Source: Anaerolineales bacterium
Lineage (GTDB): Bacteria > Chloroflexota > Anaerolineae > Anaerolineales > Villigracilaceae
DNA: 37,722 bases
Reading direction: 5' to 3'
Assembly: GCA_030680155.1 (NCBI GenBank)
Contig: JAUXWL010000149.1
Span: forward strand, 1-37,722
Shown here: in pieces, positions 1-6,822 of the stretch
Position numbering within the stretch: the first letter of the stretch is position 1
Layout: every line of letters starts with the position of its first letter
Translations under genes and position numbers: made by a program
Notes under the pieces: generated by a model
Seen by the model: only the letters and a program-made list of their open reading frames with translations
Told to the model about the DNA's origin: nothing
Database searches by the model: none

Positions 1-734
1 TGCGCGTCTCCGTAGGCGAAGGCGTCCGTTTCGGGAGCGCCTGTCACGACCCACGCTTCGAGAACGCCGACACCGTTCAGGTCGCAACCAAATTGACCTG
101 GCAAGACGGTCACACCTTCGTCACCGACCTCGACGCAGAGACCGTCGCGGTTGACCTCGGTGATGTCGAAGGTCCAGCCGGGGGGCATACGGTTGTTGCG
201 CATCCGTTCGCGCAGTTTGGAATGCGCCCAGTCGAAGTCGGTCGCGCCCACCGCGCTGGCGCCGAGGATGGAAACGCCCGGAGGCGAGGAGAGCGAATCC
301 GCGCCGGTGACGATGCCCTCGTAGGAGGTCAGGTCCATTTCGTGGTATGAGTTTTCAGTGTTGGCGAAGTGACAGCCGGTGCAGGCTTGCGCCCCGTCAA
401 ACCACACATTGTTTTGGGTAAACAACGGCAGGATGTCCGCTTCGAATGTGGCGGTGTAACTGTTTCCGTCAATTCCCGTGTAATTGAATTCCCCGGTTTC
501 AGGCGCGCCGGCGTTTACCCAATCGCCGATGATGTCCACCGCATGAATGGCATCCCCAGGCGTTGATAATTCAACCGGTGACTGGGGTGTGTCGGTGGGT
601 GATCCTTCAGTAAGCGTTGGAATGGCAGTCGCGAAGGGTGGCAATGTGGCGCTGCCCCCACATGCCGTCAATATGATTGCCCCCGCAGTAAAGCATACTC
701 CAAACAACAACAGCAAATTGCTCTTTCTTTTCAT
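1..734 (-). CDS. c-type cytochrome lipoprotein, 3' end cut by window edge
   Basis: The first 244 codons of a minus-strand gene whose end lies outside the window. The N-terminus is a lipoprotein signal: Lys/Arg-rich start, hydrophobic stretch, then lipobox ILTAC with Cys25 as the lipidation site. A Thr/Pro-rich linker follows. A single heme c motif CTGCH sits at residues 118-122, and a Met in NRMPPGW (about residue 183) is a plausible axial ligand. It is therefore probably a membrane-anchored monoheme cytochrome exposed outside the cytoplasmic membrane. The ATG at 734 follows GGAG with a 6-nt spacer, downstream of a good promoter. It is divergent from coxB, so an electron-donor role to the oxidase is a reasonable inference, but the distal part of the protein is not visible and could carry other domains. 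Confidence 0.85.
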   Translation of the reverse strand, partial: MKRKSNLLLLFGVCFTAGAIILTACGGSATLPPFATAIPTLTEGSPTDTPQSPVELSTPGDAIHAVDIIGDWVNAGAPETGEFNYTGIDGNSYTATFEADILPLFTQNNVWFDGAQACTGCHFANTENSYHEMDLTSYEGIVTGADSLSSPPGVSILGASAVGATDFDWAHSKLRERMRNNRMPPGWTFDITEVNRDGLCVEVGDEGVTVLPGQFGCDLNGVGVLEAWVVTGAPETDAFAYGDA

Positions 735-786
735 GTAAGTCTCCTCTCCCGGATGGTGAAATGGTCATAAATATGACATACTATGT

Positions 787-814
787 ATTATAGCAACCAA
801 ATCTCATAATTCAA
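787..814 (-). promoter_or_regulatory. sigma-70-type promoter for the cytochrome lipoprotein
   Basis: On the minus strand, TTGAAT (809-814) and TATAAT (787-792) are separated by 16 nt. The -10 box is a perfect consensus and the -35 matches four of six. The predicted start near 780 gives a leader of about 45 nt with a GAGAGGAG ribosome binding site. Confidence 0.6.
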
Positions 815-993
815 CCCCCATTAGTGCAAATTACAGAAAGTTCAACAACTGTTGCTTTTCCAGTGTTCGCACTTCATGCGGCACTGTTTAATTTGGCTGC
901 AAATCAATCGTCTGCTTCAATTTTTTTTCCATGCGAACAATTTCGACAAGTGTAATGCGGTAGAAGTTACCCAAAAATAGGCTGCCAAAAATA

Positions 994-1022
994 ATGACAA
1001 ATTGAATATTATTTGATATATT
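994..1022 (+). promoter_or_regulatory. sigma-70-type promoter for the cox operon
   Basis: ATGACA (994-999) and TATATT (1017-1022) are separated by 17 nt, each matching consensus at five of six bases. Transcription would start near 1029, about 50 nt before coxB, and the leader carries a strong GGAGGAGG-like site before the ATG at 1078. Confidence 0.55.
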
Positions 1023-1077
1023 TGGACAGTTTTTGGAACTGGGCAGGGCGCCCACATAATCTTTTGGAGGAGGAGCT

Positions 1078-2082
1078 ATGCGACATTTCGTTGTTGTGGG
1101 GGTATTGGTCATTCTCTTGGCTGGTCTCACATATATTGGGTTGGATACAATTGGGTTGATGCCGGATGCGGCGAGCGCCCAATCCATACCGATTGATTGG
1201 ATGTGGAACTGGCAGGTAATTGCCATATCCTTTCTTTTTTCCCTGATTATCGTACCAATGGGATACAGCCTGTTTGTATTCCGAAGGAAAAAAGGCGATA
1301 CAACGGACGCCGAACACATCGAAGGCAACACCGCCCTTGAAATTACGTGGACAGTGGTGCCCCTATTTATTGTGGTGGCGTTCGCCTATATGGGGACATT
1401 TTCGCTGGGTGAAGTGCTTCGTGCCGACCCGAATGCGATGGTTATCAACGTGACGGCGCGTCAATTTACATGGACTTTCGAATATCCCGAGTATGGGGTG
1501 GTCAGTAATGAACTCCACCTGCCTTATAACAGACAGGTTGTGCTTAAGATGGAATCAATGGATGTGATCCATTCGTTCTGGGTCCCTGAATTCCGCGTCA
1601 AACAGGACGTTGTGCCTGGCCGCGTGACCGAATATCGCATTACACCGACGCTGGAAGGCAGTTACAAAGTGCGCTGCGCCGAGTTATGCGGAACCTCTCA
1701 TGCCTATATGGAGAACGCGGTCATCGTCGCTTCACAGGCAGAATATGATGCTTGGGTATCGGAGCAGCAGGCAATCGCCGCCGCTGCGCAGACCCCTGAA
1801 GGGCAGGGTCAGATTATGGCTGTGAAGAACGGTTGTGTCGGCTGTCACTCCGCCGATGGTACACCGCTGACGGGTCCGACCTGGTTTGGCTTGTATGGTT
1901 CGGAAGTCACCCTTGCCGATGGCACAACGGTGACCGCAGATGATGCATTCCTTGAAGAATCGATCCTTGATCCGAATGCGGCGATTGTGGCCGGTTTCCC
2001 GTCGCCCTCTGTGATGCCTCCCTATCAATTTACCGATGAAGAGATCGCAACTATCATCGCGTATATCAAAACCTTGAAATAA
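1078..2082 (+). CDS. coxB: cytochrome c oxidase subunit II with fused C-terminal cytochrome c domain
   Basis: Electron-entry subunit of an aa3/caa3-type oxidase (334 aa). Residues 8-24 form a signal or first membrane segment; two further hydrophobic helices lie at about 45-67 and 88-108. The periplasmic CuA domain has its ligands in order: His165, Cys200, Glu202, Cys204, His208 and Met211 in a CAELCGTSHAYM block. A class I cytochrome c domain follows, with CVGCH at 253-257 and the probable axial Met313 in SVMPPY. This layout is the caa3 form, in which the electron donor is covalently part of subunit II. Start chosen at 1078 because of an ideal GGAGG site 6-8 nt upstream. It is the first gene of coxB-coxA-coxIV/III. 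Confidence 0.97.
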   Translation: MRHFVVVGVLVILLAGLTYIGLDTIGLMPDAASAQSIPIDWMWNWQVIAISFLFSLIIVPMGYSLFVFRRKKGDTTDAEHIEGNTALEITWTVVPLFIVVAFAYMGTFSLGEVLRADPNAMVINVTARQFTWTFEYPEYGVVSNELHLPYNRQVVLKMESMDVIHSFWVPEFRVKQDVVPGRVTEYRITPTLEGSYKVRCAELCGTSHAYMENAVIVASQAEYDAWVSEQQAIAAAAQTPEGQGQIMAVKNGCVGCHSADGTPLTGPTWFGLYGSEVTLADGTTVTADDAFLEESILDPNAAIVAGFPSPSVMPPYQFTDEEIATIIAYIKTLK

Positions 2083-2101
2083 GACGGCGGAGGATATTGA
2101 A

Positions 2102-3994
2102 ATGAAGAAATTCCTTGCAACTGCCCTTGCGCGCGGTCTGCTCTGGCAATTTGCCGGCACCCTGTTGGGCGCCGGGCTGGTGACAGGCATTCGCGCCTTG
2201 ATGGGCTTAAGCGTGAACGACGTTTTTTTCTTTACCGAGCCCGCATGGGTGATGGGCGGGTTCAGCGGCGTGATTGCCTTCCTGCTTGGTTCCGGCGCGG
2301 TCAGCGACTGGGTCAAGTGGGCGCGCGGCATGGATACGCCCGAACATCATGAAGAACCTTATTCCGGATGGGAGAAATATTTCCACGTTTCCCTCGACCA
2401 CAAAGTGATCGGCGTTCAATATACGGTGGTTGCGCTGGCGTTGATCAGCATCGGCGGTTTGTTCGCGCTGATCTTCCGCACCGAACTTGCGGCATCCGGC
2501 TTGCAGTTCCTGACCCAGGATTTGAACCTGTTCGGGCAGAACGGCTTGCAACTCTACAATACCCTGATGTCCCTGCACGGCATGATCATGATCGTGTCCA
2601 TTTTGCTGGGGATTGCGGGCATCATCAATTACGTCGTGCCGCTGCTGATTGGGGCGCAGGATATGGCCTTCCCTCGTTTGAACGCATTCTCGTTCTGGAT
2701 TGCCGTGCCTGCCGCCGTGTTATTGCTGATGAGCCTGTTCCTCGGCGGTTTCGATACCGGCTGGACGGGCTATCCGCCGCTTTCCGTCCGCGCCCCGGTC
2801 GGGATGCAGATGTTCTTCCTCGGCGTGTTCGTGGCGGGCTGGTCTTCCATTTTGGGCGCGCTCAACGTGATCGCCACCGTCCTGCGGATGCGCGCCAAAG
2901 GCATGAACGCGATGCGCATGCCGATCTTCGTTTGGGCGGCGATTGCCACTTCCATCATCGCCCTCACCGCCACCCAGTTCATCGGTCTTTCCTTCCAGTT
3001 AGTCATGTTCCAGCGCCTCTTTGGCATGGGCTTTTTTGACCCCGCCAAAGGCGGCAACCCCGTGCTTTTCCAGCACCTGTTCTGGTTCTATTCACATCCT
3101 GCGGTGTATGTGTTCGTCCTGCCCGGTCTGGGTGTGATCTCCGAACTTTTGCCCGTTTTTGCCCGCAAACCCCTGTTTGGCTATCGTTGGATCGCCATGT
3201 CCTCGCTGGGGATCGCCCTGGTGGGTTTCGTCGTTTGGGCGCATCACATGTTCACTTCCGGCATGAACGAATACCTGCGCCTGCCTTTCATGTACAGCAC
3301 GTTGTTGGTTGCCATCCCCACAGGCGTGAAATTCTTCTCCTGGGTTGCAACCCTGTGGAAAGGCAAGATCACCTTTCCCACGCCAATGTTGTTCGTCCTG
3401 GGCGCCATTGTTGTATTCCTGCTGGGCGGTCTCACAGGTCCTCCCAATGCCACCGTCTCGGTTGACTTGCACCTGCACGATACCTACTTCATTGTCGGTC
3501 ATTTTCACGATACGATCTTCGGCGGCTTTGTCTTCCCGTTCTTTGCCGCATTGTATTATTGGTTCCCCAAAGCGACGGGACGCCGCATGAACGAGACCCT
3601 CGGCAAACTGCATTTCTGGCTGATGACGCCCTCGTTCTTTGTCCTGACCTTCGGCATGATGCGCATCGGTTTGCTTGGGATGCGACGCCGCATCGCGGAT
3701 TATGACGCCGCACTCGGTTTCGACGCCACCCATCTGGCGCTTACCATCGCAGGTTATCTCATTGGTCTCTCGGTGCTGATCTTCATTTACAACTTCTTCG
3801 CCAGCGTCAAAAACGGCGAAAAAGCGGATGGCAACGTCTGGAATTCCCGCTCCCCCGAGTGGCAGGTTCCCTCTCCCATGCCCGCTCATAACTACGAACA
3901 GCCATTTGAAGTTGTGGGTGAGCCGTATGATTACGGCTTGGAAGGCTCGCAATATGTCAAATTCATTGCTCCCGCCAAAAGCGGGCATAAATAA
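2102..3994 (+). CDS. coxA: cytochrome c oxidase subunit I (A2-type heme-copper oxidase)
   Basis: Catalytic, proton-pumping subunit (630 aa). The canonical subunit I begins at about residue 90 (WEKYFHVSLDHKVIG). Ligands visible are His159 (heme a, in LHGM), His332 with Tyr336 (CuB and cross-linked Tyr, in YSHPAVY), His381-His382 (CuB), and His467 and His469 in VGHFHD (heme a3 and heme a). Lys410 in PTGVKFFSW matches the K-channel Lys. The usual GHPEVY glutamate is absent; the YSHPxVY pattern is the hallmark of the A2 subfamily, as in Thermus caa3. Residues 1-88 are an N-terminal extension with two hydrophobic segments (about 11-35 and 46-66). The gene starts 20 nt after the coxB stop, behind a GGAGG site. 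Confidence 0.97.
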   Translation: MKKFLATALARGLLWQFAGTLLGAGLVTGIRALMGLSVNDVFFFTEPAWVMGGFSGVIAFLLGSGAVSDWVKWARGMDTPEHHEEPYSGWEKYFHVSLDHKVIGVQYTVVALALISIGGLFALIFRTELAASGLQFLTQDLNLFGQNGLQLYNTLMSLHGMIMIVSILLGIAGIINYVVPLLIGAQDMAFPRLNAFSFWIAVPAAVLLLMSLFLGGFDTGWTGYPPLSVRAPVGMQMFFLGVFVAGWSSILGALNVIATVLRMRAKGMNAMRMPIFVWAAIATSIIALTATQFIGLSFQLVMFQRLFGMGFFDPAKGGNPVLFQHLFWFYSHPAVYVFVLPGLGVISELLPVFARKPLFGYRWIAMSSLGIALVGFVVWAHHMFTSGMNEYLRLPFMYSTLLVAIPTGVKFFSWVATLWKGKITFPTPMLFVLGAIVVFLLGGLTGPPNATVSVDLHLHDTYFIVGHFHDTIFGGFVFPFFAALYYWFPKATGRRMNETLGKLHFWLMTPSFFVLTFGMMRIGLLGMRRRIADYDAALGFDATHLALTIAGYLIGLSVLIFIYNFFASVKNGEKADGNVWNSRSPEWQVPSPMPAHNYEQPFEVVGEPYDYGLEGSQYVKFIAPAKSGHK

Positions 3995-4008
3995 AGGGGA
4001 GGAGCGAA

Positions 4009-4794
4009 ATGTCCCATACACAAGATAAATCTTCCGCTCTCGGTCAGGGTGTGATGATCTTTGTTTATCTCGCAGTGCTGACCGTTCTTGAGTTCTTTGT
4101 CGCCGTGACCTTCAACGCCATATCCATCCTTCTAGTGGTGGCGGTCATCAAAGCCGCACTGGTCATGTATTACTACATGCACGTTTATAAATTAAACAAC
4201 GACGACGGCACGGACGAACATTCCTACCAGTTTAAGACGGGCACAAACCGCATCGGTCTGTGGCTCTTCCTGCTTTCGGATGCGTTTGTGTTCGCGGGTT
4301 TGATGACCATGCGCATCAACCTGCTTGGGCTGACCCGCCCGCATCAACTGGACCAGAATCTTGGTCTGGCTGTCACCGCTGTTCTGCTGGTGTCATCCTT
4401 CTTCATGAATCGCGGCGAGACCGCCATGTCCTATGGCGATGTCAAATCCTTCATGAACAACACCCTGATCACGGGTATCCTCGGCTTGGGCTTCTTCCTC
4501 GGGGTGGTCTTCGTGGAGTGGCGTCTGGCTGCCCACGAGGGGCTGATTGCCAGTTTTGGCAACCCAGCCGTCGGTCCGTTGGGAGGCGTCTTCTATATGA
4601 TGACGGGTATGCATGCCTTCCACGTCCTGACCGGGCTGATCTTCCTGGGCATCGTCTGGAATAATGCCCGCAAGGGTCTTTACACCGCCGAGAAGCACTG
4701 GGGTGTGGAAGCCGCCACCGTTTACTGGCATTTCGTAGACCTGGTGTGGATTTTCTTCTACCCCGCTTTGTATCTGATCGGCAAGGCAGTATAA
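4009..4794 (+). CDS. coxC: cytochrome c oxidase subunit IV-subunit III fusion
   Basis: A 261-aa membrane protein with two parts. Residues 1-75 look like the small prokaryotic subunit IV: two helices (about 14-33 and 38-57) ending in KAALVMYYYMHVYK, the family's typical second helix. Residues 78-261 are a subunit III five-helix core: TNRIGLWLFLLSDAFVFAGL, then FFLGVVFVEW, GMHAFHVLTGL and the terminal WHFVDLVWIFFYPALYL. The acidic residues typical of subunit III (Glu in FVEW and Asp in HFVDLVW) are present. Subunit IV is normally a separate gene following III, so an N-terminal fusion is unusual. It starts 15 nt after coxA behind GGGGAGGAG and is last in the operon, just before a strong terminator. 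The split into two domains is motif-based. Confidence 0.9.
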   Translation: MSHTQDKSSALGQGVMIFVYLAVLTVLEFFVAVTFNAISILLVVAVIKAALVMYYYMHVYKLNNDDGTDEHSYQFKTGTNRIGLWLFLLSDAFVFAGLMTMRINLLGLTRPHQLDQNLGLAVTAVLLVSSFFMNRGETAMSYGDVKSFMNNTLITGILGLGFFLGVVFVEWRLAAHEGLIASFGNPAVGPLGGVFYMMTGMHAFHVLTGLIFLGIVWNNARKGLYTAEKHWGVEAATVYWHFVDLVWIFFYPALYLIGKAV

Positions 4795-4800
4795 ATGAGG

Positions 4801-4832
4801 AAATCCGCCGCCGATGAGGCGGCGGATTTTTT
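4801..4832 (+). terminator. Rho-independent terminator of the cox structural operon
   Basis: A perfect 12-bp stem (4801-4812 with 4818-4829) with a 5-nt loop is immediately followed by a T run. It begins 7 nt after the coxC stop and separates the structural genes from the assembly genes. Confidence 0.9.
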
Positions 4833-4869
4833 ATGGGTGATTAAGTATCATCTCAAAAAGTAATGCAAA

Positions 4870-4922
4870 CGTCCCGAAGGTTTGAATGGCTCAACCATGT
4901 TTTTCGAGGAACCTTCGGGACG
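4870..4922. repeat. 13-bp inverted repeat with long loop (REP-like hairpin)
   Basis: CGTCCCGAAGGTT at 4870-4882 is perfectly complementary to 4910-4922. The 27-nt loop contains a smaller ATGG/CCAT hairpin (4886-4898). There is no T run, so it does not look like a terminator, and one already lies just upstream. It could be a dispersed palindromic repeat or a 5' element of the sco transcript. No second copy was noticed in this window. Confidence 0.6.
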
Positions 4923-5007
4923 GTGTATGTCATCCCCAAGTTATTGGGAAGATACGTGATTAATCAAGTTTTGGTATAAGTGGGGTATCACTGATTGTGG
5001 AGTATGA

Positions 5008-5616
5008 ATGAATAAACGAACGTTCCTGGTTGGGGTGGCGGCTTTTGCTGTTGTGGCGCTTGCCATCCTTTTGACAGCGCTTTTCTCGAGGCCCGCAAAT
5101 TTTCGCGGCACTTTATATGGAGAGCCATTTCCGCTCGCGCCTGAAATCTCGTTGACGGATGCCAGTGGGAATCCCTTCCGTTTGAACGACAATCGTGGAA
5201 AAATCACATTGGTTTTTTTCGGCTATACCTTTTGCCCCGATGTTTGCCCGACCACACTGGCGGAGTTGAAACTGGCAGTTGATCAGCTAAACGTGGCAGA
5301 TGCCAGTCGGGTACAGGTCGTGTTCATTTCAGTTGACCCTGAGCGTGACACGATTGAAGGTGTGCAAAAATATGTCGAACGCTTCAATCCCGATTTTATC
5401 GGCCTGAGCGGCACACAGGCGGAACTCGAACCCATCTGGAGCGGCTTTGGCGTGTATCGCGAGATTGTGGATGGTACCTCCGCCACGAACTACATCATCA
5501 ATCACACTGCCCGCGTCACATTGATCGACCAGAACGGGAACATGCGCCTGACGTACGGCTTTCAAACGCCGCCCGCAGACATTGCACACGATATCGAACT
5601 TCTCTTGAGTCAGTAG
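5008..5616 (+). CDS. sco: SCO1/SenC family copper chaperone
   Basis: A 202-aa membrane-anchored thioredoxin-fold protein that delivers copper to the CuA site of subunit II or acts as its thiol reductant. Residues 8-27 form the single N-terminal anchor. The fold begins near residue 40, with the signature FCPDVCP: Cys76 and Cys80 are the CxxxC ligands, and His166 in INHTARV is the third copper ligand. SVDPERD is also typical of the family. The ATG at 5008 has GTGGAGT 5-8 nt upstream; an overlapping ATG at 5004 is out of frame. It heads the assembly block sco, cupredoxin-like gene, SURF1, ctaA-B, with spacings or overlaps short enough for one transcript. Confidence 0.95.
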   Translation: MNKRTFLVGVAAFAVVALAILLTALFSRPANFRGTLYGEPFPLAPEISLTDASGNPFRLNDNRGKITLVFFGYTFCPDVCPTTLAELKLAVDQLNVADASRVQVVFISVDPERDTIEGVQKYVERFNPDFIGLSGTQAELEPIWSGFGVYREIVDGTSATNYIINHTARVTLIDQNGNMRLTYGFQTPPADIAHDIELLLSQ

Positions 5617-5619
5617 CCC

Positions 5620-6129
5620 ATGTCAAACACACTAAAAAAACGAATTGCAATTTCCGTGGTGGTTGGTCTTTTGATCGGACTGGTGTTGAGCGAAGGTACG
5701 TTCATCTTTCTTGGCAGGACCGCGCGCGCCCCTCAAACCATCACGGTCATTGTCCCTGCCGGCACGTCCGAGCTTGTGGCGCGCGGCGAGCAACCGCCAA
5801 CCCTGCCACAAGGCATGACCTTTGTAGTGGGTGACGTGCTCGTCATCGAGAACGAAGACAGCGTGGATCACCAACTCGGCCCGCTGTGGATTCCCGCAGG
5901 CGCAGCGGGGCAGCTTGTGCTGGGTCAGCCCGAAAGCCTCGCTTACGAATGTTCGTTTCAGGCGGATAACTACATCGGCATGGATGTCTACGAATCGCTC
6001 ACGCTTGGCACGCGTGTGTATGGCATCCTGTTTACGGGCATCCCCATGGGCATCCTGATCGCCTTGTATGCCGCCATCCTCCCTGTCAGGAACGGTACGA
6101 AACATGCTCACAAAAATATTCAGCCGTGA
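5620..6129 (+). CDS. small membrane protein with cupredoxin-like extracytoplasmic domain
   Basis: A 169-aa protein that I cannot assign to a named family. It has one membrane helix near the N-terminus (about 9-31), an extracytoplasmic beta-rich domain (about 38-132) and a second helix (about 135-155) ending in a His-containing cytoplasmic tail. The domain includes GDVLVIENEDSVDHQLGPLW, a sequence style seen in cupredoxins, then Cys111 in YECSF and Met121 in YIGMDV. His84, Cys111 and Met121 could be metal ligands, but the second His of a classical blue-copper site is not evident. It sits 3 nt after sco and overlaps SURF1, so a role in copper delivery or oxidase assembly is inferred from context only. 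Confidence 0.8.
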   Translation: MSNTLKKRIAISVVVGLLIGLVLSEGTFIFLGRTARAPQTITVIVPAGTSELVARGEQPPTLPQGMTFVVGDVLVIENEDSVDHQLGPLWIPAGAAGQLVLGQPESLAYECSFQADNYIGMDVYESLTLGTRVYGILFTGIPMGILIALYAAILPVRNGTKHAHKNIQP

Positions 6130-6820
6130 GTGGCTGTTTACCACTCTGCTGGTTTTTATCGGCGCCGCAGTTTGCATCCGCCTCGGCATCTGGCAGTTGG
6201 ATCGACTCGAAGGACGTCGCGCTTTCAACGCGCAAGTCACCACCATGCGTGCCGCCGAATTATTGGATTTGAACGAGAGTGTCCCCGCTGACATCGCTTC
6301 AATGGAGTGGCGCTCTGTCACGTTTATGGGGGAGTATGACTTTGCGAATCAGGTCGCCATACGGAATCGCTATTACGGAAGTGAATACGGCTATCATTTG
6401 ATCACGCCGCTTCTTTCCAACGGGACGGCTGTTCTGGTGGACCGAGGCTGGGTCCCCGCTGATGCAGATTGGCATGACTTCGATGAGCCTGGCGCGGTCA
6501 CTGTCACAGGGCAGATTCGGCTTGGGCAGGGCAAACCAGCCATCGGCGGAATCGCGGATGCGCCGCCTGAAGACGGCGGCAAACTCGCGGTGTGGAACAA
6601 TCTCGATGTGGAGAATATGTCCGCGCAGTTTTCATATCCCATTCTTGAAATTTACATTCAACCGAATGTGGAGGCAGGGGACACAACGCCGCCGATTCCG
6701 TATCAGCCTGAAATTGAGTTGACCGAAGGTTCGCATTTCGGGTATGCTTTGCAGTGGTTTACGTTTGCCGCCATTCTATTTGCTGGGTATCCATTCTATT
6801 TACGAAGGCAGGTTGATTGA
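6104..6820 (+). CDS. surf1: SURF1 family cytochrome oxidase assembly protein
   Basis: A 238-aa protein implicated in placing heme a into subunit I. It has the family's two-helix hairpin layout. The N-terminal helix is followed by LGIWQLDRLEGRR. The central periplasmic domain contains YDFANQVAIRNR, YGYHLITPL and VLVDRGWVP, all typical SURF1 blocks. The C-terminal helix is preceded by SHFGYALQWFTFA. I start it at ATG 6104 rather than at an upstream in-frame ATG (6068), because this places the membrane helix close to the N-terminus as in the family. It overlaps the end of the preceding gene by 26 nt, which suggests translational coupling. Confidence 0.93.
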   Translation: MLTKIFSREWLFTTLLVFIGAAVCIRLGIWQLDRLEGRRAFNAQVTTMRAAELLDLNESVPADIASMEWRSVTFMGEYDFANQVAIRNRYYGSEYGYHLITPLLSNGTAVLVDRGWVPADADWHDFDEPGAVTVTGQIRLGQGKPAIGGIADAPPEDGGKLAVWNNLDVENMSAQFSYPILEIYIQPNVEAGDTTPPIPYQPEIELTEGSHFGYALQWFTFAAILFAGYPFYLRRQVD

Positions 6821-6822
6821 CC

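Larger units (their letters stand above)
735..1077. other. divergent intergenic region between cytochrome lipoprotein and coxB
   Basis: This AT-rich spacer holds two back-to-back promoters, listed separately, and the ribosome binding sites of both genes. The longer reading frames on the minus strand here run into coxB antisense and have no recognisable protein features, so I do not call a gene. Confidence 0.7.

Noticed and set aside
888-1331. Minus-strand open frame of 147 codons overlapping the coxB promoter and 5' end
   Set aside because: It is antisense to coxB over much of its length, has no ribosome binding site or recognisable domain, and crosses the promoter region.
3092-4021. Long minus-strand open frame antisense to coxA
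   Set aside because: A 309-codon frame opposite a highly conserved gene; its composition is the complement of coxA codons and no motif is visible.
5632-6321. Minus-strand open frame opposite the cupredoxin-like gene and SURF1
   Set aside because: The plus-strand genes have membrane helices, family motifs and coupled starts, while this frame has none.
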